From: Talpa occidentalis
Lineage: Eukaryota; Chordata; Mammalia; Eulipotyphla; Talpidae
Assembly (NCBI RefSeq): GCF_014898055.3
Contig: NW_023601104.1
Span: 76,863,106 to 76,927,105 of the forward strand
Length of the DNA stretch: 64,000 nucleotides
Direction: 5' to 3'
This document shows positions 11,676 through 22,227 of the stretch, piece after piece; position 1 is the first letter of the stretch; every line of letters starts with the position of its first letter. The notes below the pieces were generated by a model that was given only the letters and a program-made list of their open reading frames with translations, did no database searches and was not told where the DNA came from. The position numbers were made by a program, and so were the translations under genes.

Positions 11676-11942
11676 TTTTTTTTTTAAAGATTTATTTATG
11701 CATACAAGAACTGGGGTACAGGCCAGATGTGCGGGAGGGTGAGAAGATTCACAAGAGACAGAGTAGGGAACAGAACAGGCAGATTGACTGAAATACACTG
11801 CTGAGGGGAGCAGCGGGTGAGACAGGAGAGGTCTGCTGCGCCATGTGGGTAGCTCCCTGGCTGGGAATCGAACTCATGCTACAGTGGCTACGGACAGCTT
11901 CATAGGTTGCATCTTAACCCCTTGCGCCACCAAGGAGGCCCA
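11676..11942 (-). mobile_element. tRNA-headed SINE, subfamily B
   Basis: Read on the minus strand, a head with a GCGCAAGGGGTTAAGATGC-type A box and the shared CTCAGCAGTGTATTTCAGTC body ends in CATAAATAAATCTTT plus A-tail. The target-site duplication AAGGTTATACATTTCT is perfect at 11660-11675 and 11943-11958, within old L1 sequence. Confidence 0.92.
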
Positions 11943-12339
11943 AAGGTTATACATTTCTCTTTAAGCATTGGCTTTAGCTATATCAGCATTTTGATACATT
12001 AATTTTATTATAGTCATTATCAATTTCCATTTTGATTTCTAATTATTACCTAATTTACATTATTATTTCTCCTTTAACCCATGGGTTAATTAAACTCACA
12101 TTGGCCAATTTTCAAATATTTGGGAATTTCCTACTTATTGCTTAATAACTGGTCAAGCTCTGCATGATATTAATCCTTTGAAATATGGTCAGCTTTGCTT
12201 TGTGTTTCATTTTCAATTTTAGTAAGTGTCCCAATGGGCATTTGGGAAAATATATTTTCTGCAGTTATGAAAGCCTTCTGTACCATATATATCAAGTCAA
12301 TTTTGTTATGTTAGTCAGTTCCTATATACATATATTTTA

Positions 12340-12628
12340 TTTTTTTTTTTTTTTTTTTTTTTTTAGATTTTATTTATTTATACAAGCACTGGGTACAGTC
12401 AGAAGTGCGGGAGGGTGAGAGAATTCACCAGAGCCAGAGCGGGGAGCAGAGCAGGCAGAAGGACCGAAGTACACTGCTGAGGGGAGCAGCGGGCGGCAGG
12501 AGAGGTCTGCGCGCCATGTGGGACCCTCCTTGGGTGGCCGGGGAGCGGCCGGGGATCGAACCGGCACTGCAGAGGCTGCGGGCAGCTTTGCAACCCAGCG
12601 CTCAACCGCTGCGCCACCGGGGAGGCCC
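12340..12628 (-). mobile_element. tRNA-headed SINE, subfamily A, near-consensus
   Basis: The minus strand shows the subfamily A head GCGCAGCGGTTGAGCGCTGG with a GGTTCGATCCCC B box, body and a long A-tail (about 26 T on the plus strand). Perfect 17-bp duplications TATATACATATATTTTA flank it at 12323-12339 and 12629-12645. High CpG retention and the long tail mark it as one of the youngest copies in the window. Confidence 0.93.
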
Positions 12629-12850
12629 TATATACATATATTTTAAATTTTTTTGTCTATCGTAGAGTTATTTCTCCTTTTAGTACTATCAATTTTTGAT
12701 TTATAGATCTTGAGGTTACATTATTACATGCATATAAAATAGGACAATTTTTAATTTGATGGATAGAACCCTTTGATCATTATGATTGATAACTAAGCAC
12801 TTAAATGTGAACTTTGTCTTTTTTTCTGAGCTGAGTGGGATGAATGATTA

Positions 12851-13817
12851 GAGAACTAAAGTGATTTAATTACTGAATACCACTCAGTCCAGAAGCATAT
12901 GATTCATTTTGTGACTGTAGAATTCTTTTCTTTGAAAACATGCAGACAAGGGGCAGGTGGCAAAAAAAAAAACAAACATTTCACTTGGATAATATCTTTT
13001 CCTTTCTGGAAACCAGAACACTCCCCGTCGCACTTTTTCTGATATGTCGCTAGTTAGCATCTCGGCATTAGATCAGTACCTTGAAATGCGGATAAGAAAG
13101 AATACCAGCAGGTGTTCTGGACCAAGAGGGAAAGAACCAAAGAAATGGCAGGTACTGACATGGTGCGGGGTGTGGGGGGGGCCCAGAGTCCCCAGCGATG
13201 AGGGGCAGCTTAGCCACCAGGGCCACCTGACCCCCTCATCAGCCCACAGCGAGCTGGAGGGAAAGAGAACACTGATCCTCAGTCCCCAGTCTTTCTAACT
13301 ACCACGGAGAGTAAAGTTAAATTTAGGGTGCATTTTTCTGATGTCACTTTGGAGAGGTATTGTGTTTGGAGAATGGAATCTTGGAAAAGTTTCACCAGAT
13401 CTCCCCTTTCAGCAACACACAGCGAGTTTCTCCAGGAGGCAGAGACATTTAGTTATATCCAAATGAACAGGTTTATTATAAAAGGGAAAGAAAACAAGGA
13501 TGCTTGTGCAGACACAAGCAGGCAGGAAGAGCTGTGTTTGGAGGGAACAGCCTTGCATTTTTATCATCTTCTTTCTGTGGAGGAGGTTCATCTCCGTGGA
13601 GTTGTTAACTGTTCATTAACTGTTCATTCTAAGGTGTAGCTAGGTAGCATTGAAAGCACAGGTGATTCTCTATAATGGTCCTCCACCTCCTTATCTCTTC
13701 CCCCAGTCTGTGCTCCTTTCTTTCCTATTACTAGTTTAATGACTATGTTAACTGTTTCTACACCATCCATTAATTTCTGGTCTTGTGATACCTCCTTCCT
13801 ATATTTTCTACTCTTGG
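12851..13817. other. Unassigned sequence; weak exon-like patch
   Basis: No known gene is recognised. At 13044-13138 an open frame runs into a CAG|GTACTG donor-like site, but I see no matching protein family or acceptor, so no exon is called. Confidence 0.3.
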
Positions 13818-13832
13818 CCTCCATCATTTTCT

Positions 13833-13955
13833 TTCTTTTTTTTTTTTTTTTTTTGGTGGGACCCTCGCCGGTGGCCTGGGGAACGTACTGGCGCTGCAGA
13901 GGCTGCGGGCAGCCTCGCAACCCAGCGCTCAACCGCTGCACCACCAGGGGAGGCC
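13833..13955 (-). mobile_element. Head-only SINE copy, subfamily A
   Basis: Only about 105 nt of SINE is present. On the minus strand the tRNA-like head runs to GAGGGTCCCACC and then goes straight into an A-tail; the whole tRNA-unrelated body is absent. The B-box area is also altered (GTACGTTCCCC) with about 11 nt missing after it. Perfect 15-bp duplications CCTCCATCATTTTCT at 13818-13832 and 13956-13970 show that this short form itself was inserted and is not a later deletion. Confidence 0.88.
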
Positions 13956-13970
13956 CCTCCATCATTTTCT

Positions 13971-15699
13971 GTAATGAAATTTTCTCTAACCTCACTTTCT
14001 AGCTAAAGTTGCACGCACAAAGTGTGTTTTAGATAAAGGAACTAGATGAGCTAAGAGCTAGAATTAATGTGGAAAGAGGAGATCTAGGAAGAAGCAGACT
14101 GGCTAACCAAATCCACGTGGGTTTAGGGATGGTTAAGAGTATTTAAACTTGGTTTTGTCAGAAGCTATCTATGATTTTTTTAGAATCTTGACATTTTTCA
14201 GAATCTGAATTAGCTTCAGAACCAACTAATGATAATGAAAGTAGTAAAAGATTGATGTGTTGATCAGAATGCTAGTTGATTAATTATGGATCTAGAGATT
14301 GGCGCACTGTCAGCCTGGTATCAGGAGATAATTGATAAATGACATTGGTCCTTAAAAGTTAGTTTATGGACATAGAATTAGAGCACAAAGAAGTGTATAC
14401 TTCTGAATATATAATTTTTTCTCTTTGCTTGGGGAAAACCTGCTTTATAATTTTTCCACCTTTTTAATGATGAAATATGCATGTATGTCAATATTAGTTT
14501 TTTATTCTGTGGAAAAAGTATCAAATTTTGATCTTTGGCTTCCTTTTTCTAGACTCCAAGCAGACTACAATACTTCCTTGTCACATTTTTACATCAGCTA
14601 TGTTAATATGGCTGTGTTGGGATGCATCATGCTTTCAAATCAGCTCTCACCTTTACTGAGATTACTGTTAGACCTTACCCTTCCTGCTTTGATTGGAGAG
14701 AATTGGTCTTAACCATAGGTGTGTGTTTTACTAGTGTAAGCCTGGGAAAGTCCCTTTATCTAACCATTCAGAGGACATAAATTTACTTGACCTCCCACTT
14801 TATTACATTTCCAACTGAAGAATTTAATTACTTACTCTAAATTCACCATAAATTTGGGAGAAGGAGGCTTCATCAAAGAATTTCGGGTCGTTTTTAAACT
14901 AAGAGAAAACAAATGTCCAAAAAGATTAAAAGTAAAATAGTTTTTTAATAAAATTTAAATTTTGGGATCTGTGTGTAGCCCGAAAAGCATTGTTGTAAAG
15001 TAAACTGACTTCGGAAATATTCCATGTTCATGGATGGAAGATAATTAATTACAACAATGGCTTGATCTTATGTATAACTGACCTAACAGTGAAAAGAAAC
15101 TAGGACAAATTGTTGCTGTGTCTGTGGCACAGGACTGTTATATGGTAACTCTTGCCAGATTAAAGATTATGGAAAGTGCATTATATTTTTATTGCAAGTT
15201 TATTCTTTGAAAAGAGTTAATAGTAATAGGCATGTGAGTCCTTCTCTACATCAGATCAGTTCACCACAAACCCACCAGATGGTTTTACCATTGCTTTACC
15301 AATGGGGAAATTGAGGGTTTAAACATCATTTTTTTTGGGGGGGGAGTAAAATCATGACTCTCAAATATATAAATGCACTCATGTTCAAAATTTTACTTGA
15401 TGCATTCATTAATCTAGAGGACTAGCCACATGTTATAAACTAATTTTTTTAGAGCATACATTTATATGGAATAAAGGAATATTGAAATGAATCATAAAAT
15501 TACAGGCAAATTTTTATTTTAGAGAGGCAGTCAACTGCTTCTCTACTAGGCAGCACAGAATTAATATTTTGTCAGTTACATAGAGCCTACAAAGTTATAA
15601 AATAGCTTCCCCCAATCAGAATCTAAGACAGAAGCTTGTGTTATAGACAATGTATAGTTTTCCATTGTTGTGCAAGTTTTTCCTACCCGATATTCAGTA
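13971..15699. other. Unassigned AT-rich sequence
   Basis: No gene or repeat recognised over 1.7 kb. A G-run is seen at 15338-15346. GC content rises to the right of this block. Confidence 0.35.
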
Positions 15700-16558
15700 A
15701 TTTGCCTGAGATAATACATGTAATAGCATGATGGAGGCAAGATTAAGGAAAATTCCTATTGACGTGTGACTTGCAAGAGGAGTCCTGTGGAAGTCCTCAG
15801 AGACCATTACAGCCTTGACCAAGTCAGCCTTGAGGCACTGTTGGCCTGAGTTGAGATGTTGACTGTGATGTGTCAGCATCTGTGGAAGCAATCTCAGGCT
15901 GGCATGTTTGCGCAGGGAGTTTATGGGGCCAGGGGTGGGCCAAGGAGGAAGGAGTCTTTGAGGAACAGTATGTGTAGGGGAGTACAAGGACCAGGATTGA
16001 GCACAAGAAGAAAGTGAACTATGATACACTTGCCTCAGTTGCTGAAAGGCTTTAGTTGAAATCCACGGGGAGATCTGGAGCTGGGGTGACCTTTCTGAGA
16101 TATCCTGAATTAAGACAAGATGGCTGGAGGTAGTTCCTGGGGAGGCCCACACTCCCAGCAGCTGGGGGATGATTGCCGCCGTCCTGAAGAGGAAGCTGGC
16201 CAGCAACACCACATCCACCAGTTCCTGTACTGCTTGTAGCCACACATCTCCCTCCTCCACTGCCCTGTTGAACTTCCCCCTTGACTAACACCCGCTGTTC
16301 TAGATGTTTACCTGCTATAACTTTTAGGCTTACCTTCTGGAATAACTCAGACTCTTATGCTTGAGAGCTCTAGAACTCTGTTCACTGTGCCTTTGTCAAG
16401 CAGTGGCTGCTGTGCTTGACTAATCATTTTCCATTAGAGTAGGCAAGGGATTACCAAGGACACCCCAGTAGATCATCTGGATGCCAGGTATGTTCCCTTT
16501 CCCCCATTTGTGTAACATCAGCTCTGTCTCCTGATGATGTGGGTCAGTTACCCCTAAT

Positions 16559-16826
16559 TTGTGGTGATGTCTCTCCTTGCCTGCTGGTCTCTTAGGTCAA
16601 AGAACTCAAAAATGACTGGGTGACAGCCATAGCTTGCAGTGGCACAGGACTCCTTATGTATCCCCTGATGGATGTCTTCCCCCTTGGGAGCCAGGCTGTT
16701 TCGACCCACAGAGGCTAAAGTTGTGGGCATAGGAAGCATAAATACCTCACATGGGTCATTGACAAAAATGGTAAGTGGGGCCATTCTCATTTTTATCTGT
16801 GGGTTCCCAGTCTCCTTGTATACCAC
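16559..16826 (-). pseudogene. ERV-L dUTPase-like remnant
   Basis: A 90-codon open piece contains LAPKGEDIHQG and DQQARRDI, which line up with the PKGG and QQAKKG-type segments of the dUTPase domain carried downstream of pol in ERV-L elements. The catalytic motif expected after the second segment is not present because the frame closes. In functional viruses dUTPase removes dUTP. Here it is a degraded fragment. Family assignment rests on short motifs, so it is moderate. Confidence 0.5.
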
Positions 16827-17109
16827 CTATTGGGGTCACAACAACTAGAATGGTTGTGTGTGCATCCTGGTTGCTGACTTAGGGTATGTCATACATCATG
16901 AAGGATGCTGTCCCTTCCTTATAGGATATCATTGCCAAGCTGATACCTTATCTGTTCCTGGGCCACAGCAGTATTCCCACAAATGGCCTTTACTGATATT
17001 AGAAACCATGTTGACCTACAGGGCATTATGATTCCATTTAGTGATGAGAGAAAAGTGTCCTTAGTTTTGAAGGAATGTCCTAGTAGACTCTGGAGTATTT
17101 ATAGGATTT

Positions 17110-17470
17110 ACCTCCCACCGTAATTGCCACTTTTTTCTCATCCAGTATTATATGTCAAAAAGGTAGTGGATCAACATGTTCATCAGCGTGTCTATAATGT
17201 CCAGCTTCCCCCAGACCATATTTCGTCTAACAGAAGTGCTAACATAGACCTGAGGCAATACTGTAAACATATGGCATGGTCCACGTCATGGGAACACAAA
17301 CTGCTTCTGGTCCTTATTCTCAAAAGAGATGGATAAGAGTATGTTTGTCACGAAGGCTGTATATAAGTACCACCACGTGCCTGGAACAATGTTAGTTTGC
17401 CCTAGCAAGGGGCCGCATCCATCTGGTTTTTGTAGGGAACTGACTTGTGAATAAGTTGGGAATAGGAGAG
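17110..17470 (-). pseudogene. ERV-L reverse-transcriptase-like remnant
   Basis: The 63-codon frame at 17477-17286 holds GTWWYLYTAFVTNILLSISF then QKQFVFP, and continues in a shifted frame toward an LPQG-like area. This resembles the RT fingers and palm of ERV-L. The YxDD catalytic box is not recoverable in frame. Stops and frame changes show a dead copy. Confidence 0.45.
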
Positions 17471-17542
17471 CGACCAACCCCTGCCTTTAAGTCTCCTATC
17501 TCCTCGGGATATTGTTTTGCTATCTTGTCTGGAGGGGAGAAG

Positions 17543-17720
17543 CTTCTTTTTTTTTTTCCCCAAAGATTTATTTATTCGTGATAGAAGAACTGACAGGAGA
17601 GGTGTGGGGTGCCATGTGGGTAGCTCCCTGGCTGGGCAAGAATTGAACTCAAACTCATGCTGCAGAGGCAGCGGATAGCTTCACAGTGCTATGCTTCCCC
17701 TTGGGCCACCAGGGAGGCTC
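17543..17720 (-). mobile_element. tRNA-headed SINE, subfamily B, internally deleted
   Basis: The tail end and the head are present but about 90 nt of the body, including the CTCAGCAGTGTATTTC block, is missing between AGAACT and GACAGGAGAG. Perfect 14-bp duplications CTGGAGGGGAGAAG at 17529-17542 and 17721-17734 flank it. Confidence 0.87.
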
Positions 17721-17734
17721 CTGGAGGGGAGAAG

Positions 17735-20050
17735 TTACTTGGCTTCCACTTGACTTCCCCATGTGGTTGACTGACTACCAAGAATGTCCATTCTGACTAT
17801 ATCTGCAGGGACCTGGGAAATAACCAGTGAGAAGGTCTGTAGACCCAGTGAGTTGGCCGGAGCATCATTTGTATTTTATTTACACAGGCTTTGTATGTTT
17901 TCATTGCACTTCACAAATGTTGCACTTTTTGCAAATTGAATACCTGTGTGTTAAGCAAGTCTGCCGACCAGGTCTATTTTGCCAACTGCATGTGCTCATT
18001 TTGTTTCTCACTTGTTAGCAGCAAAATATTTTCTAATGAATGTATATACATTTTTTAAAGCTTAATGCTATTGCACACTTTAGACTACAGTATACTGTGA
18101 GCATAACTTAAATTAAGCACTGGGAAACCAAAAAATTCAGTTGTCTTACTTTATTACAATATTCACTTTATTTTTTTTAAGATTTATTTATTTGTACAAG
18201 AACTGGGGCACAGGCTAGAAGTGTGGGGGGTAAGAGAATTCACCAGAGACAGAGTGGGGAGCAGAATAGGCAGATCTACTGAAATACACTGCTGAGGGGA
18301 GCAGAGGGCGAGACAGGAGAGGTCTGCTGCACCATGTGGGTAGCTCCCTGGCCAGGGATGGAACTCGTGCTGCAGAGGCTGCAGACAGCTTCGTAGGTTG
18401 TGTCTTAACCCCTTGTGCCACCAGGGAGGCCCACAATACTCACTTTTTTGTGGCGATCCAGAGCCAAAGCCACAATAGGTGTGAAGTGTGCCCATGTGGT
18501 CCCCATGTCTCCCCAACCTGCATTCTAATATGCTCAGGGTGCTTTGAGTGTCAAGGTCAGCTACAGACTTTCTGTATTCAACCAGTCCTTAGGCTTTCTG
18601 GATATTTTCCTTGGCCCAGAGGCCCCTTGGGGAAGGACAAAGTCAATTACCCCACATAAATGTTGTGGTATTGCAGGGTCCCACTCCCTGAGGGCCCTGC
18701 TTCCTTCAGTCCCAATTTCCAAGGCTGAAAATTGGCCCAAGTTCAGAAACTGGGCAGCAGATTCTGACTTCTTATTGGGATACTTCTTTTAGCCTCCTTG
18801 ATTGCACTTGATGATGTAGATTCCATGATACCCTTATTGGCTGCTGCTCTGTCTAGCCTGCCCTTCAGAATGTCATGTTCTGGAACCATTTCCACATTCT
18901 TTCTGAGTCAAGCTGTCCTGGCTGTCACTCCAACCTTGCTCCTTATTACAATTGCATCCACGTTGCTTTGGTGCCCTGTGCTTCCTAGCTGCTATTAATT
19001 TGAGATGCTCGCATGCCATAGCTCTCAGGAATGCTAGTTCTAAAACAGCATGTCCTAGACTCAGCCCTGGCTTCCAGAGGATAGTGCCAAGATGTCCAGC
19101 TTTTTTTTCCCCCCCAGTATTGCTGGTGTCCCTCTCACCAACACATTTCTTAGCATTTTGCTAAACTAAGTGTCCTCCAGCCCTCCCTCCCTTGGACTGT
19201 AGTCATGGGTTTCTGTGTAACATGCTCACTTCAGCATGCCCACTTCTCTGGGCCTTGGAACCCTTTCTCCATCACTGACATGCAATTCTGGCATTTCTGC
19301 TTTATTCAGTGTGGACTATTGCTTTTTCCAAGCTTGTAAGAAACAACCAGGCTGCATATCCGCATAATCTTTTAGGAATTTTGTCAGACTCTCAATGTGT
19401 TCAAGGAGTGTTCTCATATTCATAAATGCCCTCACATCTAACTTTATGTTCTCTTTCTCTCAATTCAGTACCCTGCAGAGCTAGACCCATATCATATATG
19501 TTCTCCTTGCCTCTGCCAACACACATGGGGGGGTCTCTTACAGCTGCTTCCAGGGGTGCTCCCTTTCCTCCAACTCGGGCCAATTTTTATGCCTCCCAGC
19601 ACTTCCCTGGGCAAGTAGTGTTGTGTCTTGACACGTTATTGACCAGCCAGCCCAGAGGGGGTTGTGGGCAGATCATGAAGGGGATAAATAGCAGCTGCCT
19701 TTGAATCGTCTTCAAACACAGGGGAGTGGGTCATGTCTGCAGGCTGACATGCAGGGTTTTCAAGAGTGCCATGTTGAACTGCAGCTCAGTTACAACAAAG
19801 GTGTCAGCCAATCTCGCAGGTAGTTCTAGAGCTGCTGTGACGCCCGTGTCAAGCCTCAACTTCTTCCACCTTGGCATGGTGGACTTGACAAAGGTGAGAA
19901 GTCAGTCTTCTCAGGAGCTATGCTCCCTTCCGTTATGTCCTGGCTCAAGTCTCAGCTGGTTCCACCCTCTGGCTGAAGGAGAATAGGATCACTTTATATG
20001 CTACCCAAAGCACCTGTCTGACTTTGACTCTGCCTGAAATAGAAGGGTTG
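17735..20050 (-). mobile_element. Probable 5' part of the ERV-L remnant (gag/pro side)
   Basis: This block continues the ERV-L element to the right, where its minus-strand 5' half would lie. It is moderately GC-rich with no other repeat identity. I did not recognise firm gag or protease motifs, so membership is inferred from position and from the lack of another explanation. It contains a SINE at 18170-18432. No LTR boundary was found on either side. Confidence 0.3.
18170..18432 (-). mobile_element. tRNA-headed SINE, subfamily B
   Basis: Head, body and tail are all present on the minus strand. Near-perfect duplications ACAATATTCACTTT (18156-18169) and ACAATACTCACTTT (18433-18446) differ at one base. 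Confidence 0.9.
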
Positions 20051-20459
20051 TCCTCAGCCCCTTGCTGTCTTTCTCCAGGGCATTGAGGGATGGAGGGGGA
20101 TGGAGGGGACATGTGGGCACAAGGAGAAGGTGAGCTGCGGTGCCATCAGCCCATCCCAGGGGCTTTGATGGACCTCCAGGGTTACGGCAACTGGAAGTAC
20201 AAAGACTGGAGCCATCCCTGCCAGCGTTGGCCAGCTACAGAATGTGGGCTGCTTGCAGGATACTAACCCTCAATGAGTTAGCTTCCTCTGGAAGGAGAGC
20301 ATTACTGAGAGGGACTTAGCTTTGGGCACCAAGGTGAATGAGCATTTCATCGGGAAGGGTGATAACAGTGTCCATTACACTGCCCCTGGTACTAGAGAGG
20401 AGGGCACCAGATAAGAGGATAATTTCTGGAAGAAGAATTGCTGACCAGATAGCATAGAG
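20051..20459. other. Unassigned sequence
   Basis: No gene or repeat recognised. GC about 50%. Confidence 0.35.
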
Positions 20460-20464
20460 CTCTT

Positions 20465-20575
20465 TTGTTCAAAAACACTTAGTGCGTCCTCTCTGCTCAG
20501 CTCAGGGCTAGGTACAGATAATGCACACAAAAGCTCCTTGCCGCAAGGCACTCACAACTGGAAATCATAACCCAC
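20465..20575 (+). repeat. MIR/L2-type ancient repeat fragment
   Basis: CTCAGGGCTAGGTACAGATA followed by GCTCCTTGCCGCAAGGCACT resembles the common old repeat pattern of 'gtgctaggtgctggggatac ... ccctgccctcaaggagct'. Confidence 0.45.
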
Positions 20576-20630
20576 AGAGGGGTGAAAGTATGCAGCGAGG
20601 GTCGGACTGCAGCATGAATGGGGTGTAGCT

Positions 20631-20834
20631 TTTTAAAGATTTATTTATATTTATGCATATAAGAATTGGGGTGTAGGCCAGAGGTGTGGGAGGTGAGAGA
20701 ATTCACCAGAGAGACAGGAAAGGTCTGCTGCACCATGTGGGTTAGCTCCCTGGCCGGGGATCAAACCGTTGCCACAGTTGCTGGCTATAGCTTGATAGTG
20801 CTGAGACTTATCCCTGCGCCACCAGGGAGGCCCC
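20631..20834 (-). mobile_element. tRNA-headed SINE, subfamily B, internally shortened
   Basis: The TTTAAAGATTTATTTA tail and GGGAGGCCC head are present but the body between GAATTCACCAGAGA and GACAGGAAAGG is shortened by about 60 nt. No clear target-site duplication, so an older copy. Confidence 0.82.
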
Positions 20835-20995
20835 ATAGAGCATTTTTACTAGCTTTGGAGCTCATTGTTTTCTGCCCTCAAGAGACACCCAGATCCCTGG
20901 CTCAATAGGAAGCAGCCTCTCACTGGAAAACTCTGAAGTACAGAGCTAGTTATTAGTATCATTCCTGCCTGTGCATGCCCTGTCAGAAGTGACAA

Positions 20996-21128
20996 ACATA
21001 CACACACAACACGCACATACACCACACATATCACGTGTCACACACTATACATAGACCACACACACAACACATACACCACACACATGCACTGCACACACCA
21101 CACTCACAAATCCCACACACCATACACA
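20996..21128. repeat. Degenerate CA-rich simple repeat
   Basis: Imperfect CACA, ACACCACACA and CATACA units over about 130 bp, interrupted by ATCACGTG and similar variants. Confidence 0.85.
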
Positions 21129-22188
21129 CGCAGTGAGAGTCCTATCACTCAACTGTGCCGCACTTGAGGGTGGGAGGTCTCGACGACAGGCAGGGAAGAG
21201 CTGCCCCGCTGAGAGACTGTGGTGGTAGTGTACTGAGAAGTGACCTTTTCTCCTGTTCATGAAGGACAGAGGAGAGTTTGCTCAGAAAGCTCCCAAATCT
21301 CTGTCAATAAAAGCATAGGATGGGTTGCTCTGCCTGGCTGGTGTCCCCACATAAACTGCCACAAGATGGCAGCAGGGGCTCAGCCCACACTTGGGGAATG
21401 GCTTGTTCTGGAGTGGGATGGAGTTAGTATCCTGGAGACGCACCTTCCAGAAGCGTCGTGACAAACAACCGCCAACAAAAAAAACAAACTGGGAAGCTCT
21501 TAGAACTTGTTTCAATCAGGGTTCTCCCCGGCGTTCCCTGGGCCATGTGCCATGTCTGTAACCCACAGATGCACACATTTATTGCTTGACTCCTGTGCCT
21601 ATTTGCATTTGCCCCCCTCAAGTTCTTTCCTCTGGCTCAGTGTGGGCCCCTTGGTGATAAACCTTAGTATCAAGATGGCCCCTATGACACCGCAGGGCTC
21701 ACTGAGTCAGCGCCATTCCACTGAGCTCTCCAGAGAACTGAGGTCGGGCTGTAAGGCTGGTGCTTCTCACAGGACCCAGAGGAACAGTGTGTGAGTCCAC
21801 GGCCTACTCAGGAGAGTCCAAACCTCTGGGGGACAAGCTGCCCACCGTCCTGCTTCCACCTTGATGGCAGGTGGGCTGGTGGCAGGGATGAGCCGGGTGT
21901 ACTCAGAGAAGCGAGCCACCCCGGGCTCCTGTAACCAGCATGCCCATTTTTTCCTGGGCTGTTTTGTGACACCACAGGAGAGGGCGTCTTGGTACAGGAG
22001 CCTGGGTGTTGTAGGGGTGCACAAGGTGGGGGGGTTTGTATGCTCACCTGCCCCCACCCCCTGACCGTAATCTAGGACAACAGATAGAAACCATGCTGGA
22101 TGCTAGTCAGAGTTGGCTAAATTGGAGAGGGACAAGATGGCCATCACAAGGAGCAGCTCCTGTCCCAGAACCTGTGGGACACCATGGT
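21129..22188. other. Unassigned GC-richer sequence
   Basis: No gene or named repeat. Short overlapping open frames on both strands reflect GC content and are not credible genes. Confidence 0.35.
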
Positions 22189-22227
22189 GGGGGGGGTGGC
22201 GGAGGGAGGGGGGATTGGGGCTGGGGG
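22189..22227 (+). other. G-rich quadruplex-forming motif
   Basis: Within 39 bp are an 8-G run, then GGG, GGGGGG, GGGG and GGGGG runs separated by loops of 1-7 nt. This fits the G3+N1-7 quadruplex rule with spare runs. Confidence 0.75.

Larger units (their letters stand above)
11340..12850 (-). mobile_element. Ancient L1 ORF2 fragment, antisense, split by two SINEs
   Basis: The plus strand carries GGTTATACATTTCTCTTTAA, TTTCCATTTTGATTTCTAAT, ACCCATGGGTTAATTAAACT and ATTAATCCTTTGAAATATGG, and after the second SINE CTCCTTTTAGTACTATCAAT. In this order these are the reverse complement of the region from the endonuclease domain toward the RT domain of an old L1 ORF2. The left part (11340-11660) is weaker. 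Two SINEs at 11676-11942 and 12340-12628 interrupt it, so it predates both. Confidence 0.65.
15700..17528 (-). mobile_element. ERV-L-type endogenous retrovirus remnant, antisense
   Basis: Minus-strand translation in broken frames gives reverse-transcriptase-like sequence at about 17470-17110, with QKQFVFPWHG near the ERV-L RT signature. Unresolved pol sequence follows, then a dUTPase-like block at 16826-16559. Order and orientation (pol then dUTPase) match ERV-L. The distance from RT to dUTPase is far too short to hold RNase H and integrase, so a large internal deletion is inferred. The remainder down to 15700 lies downstream of the dUTPase and includes a 188-codon frame (16260-15694) that matches nothing I know. 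Many stops and frameshifts make it non-functional. Confidence 0.55.

Noticed and set aside
13044..13298. Possible host exon with a CAG|GTACTG donor
   Set aside because: No acceptor, partner exon or known protein similarity was seen, and one donor-like site is weak evidence.
15694..16260. 188-codon minus-strand frame as a host gene
   Set aside because: It lies downstream of the dUTPase-like remnant within the ERV-L-type block and has no recognised cellular domain; a retroviral relic or chance is more likely.
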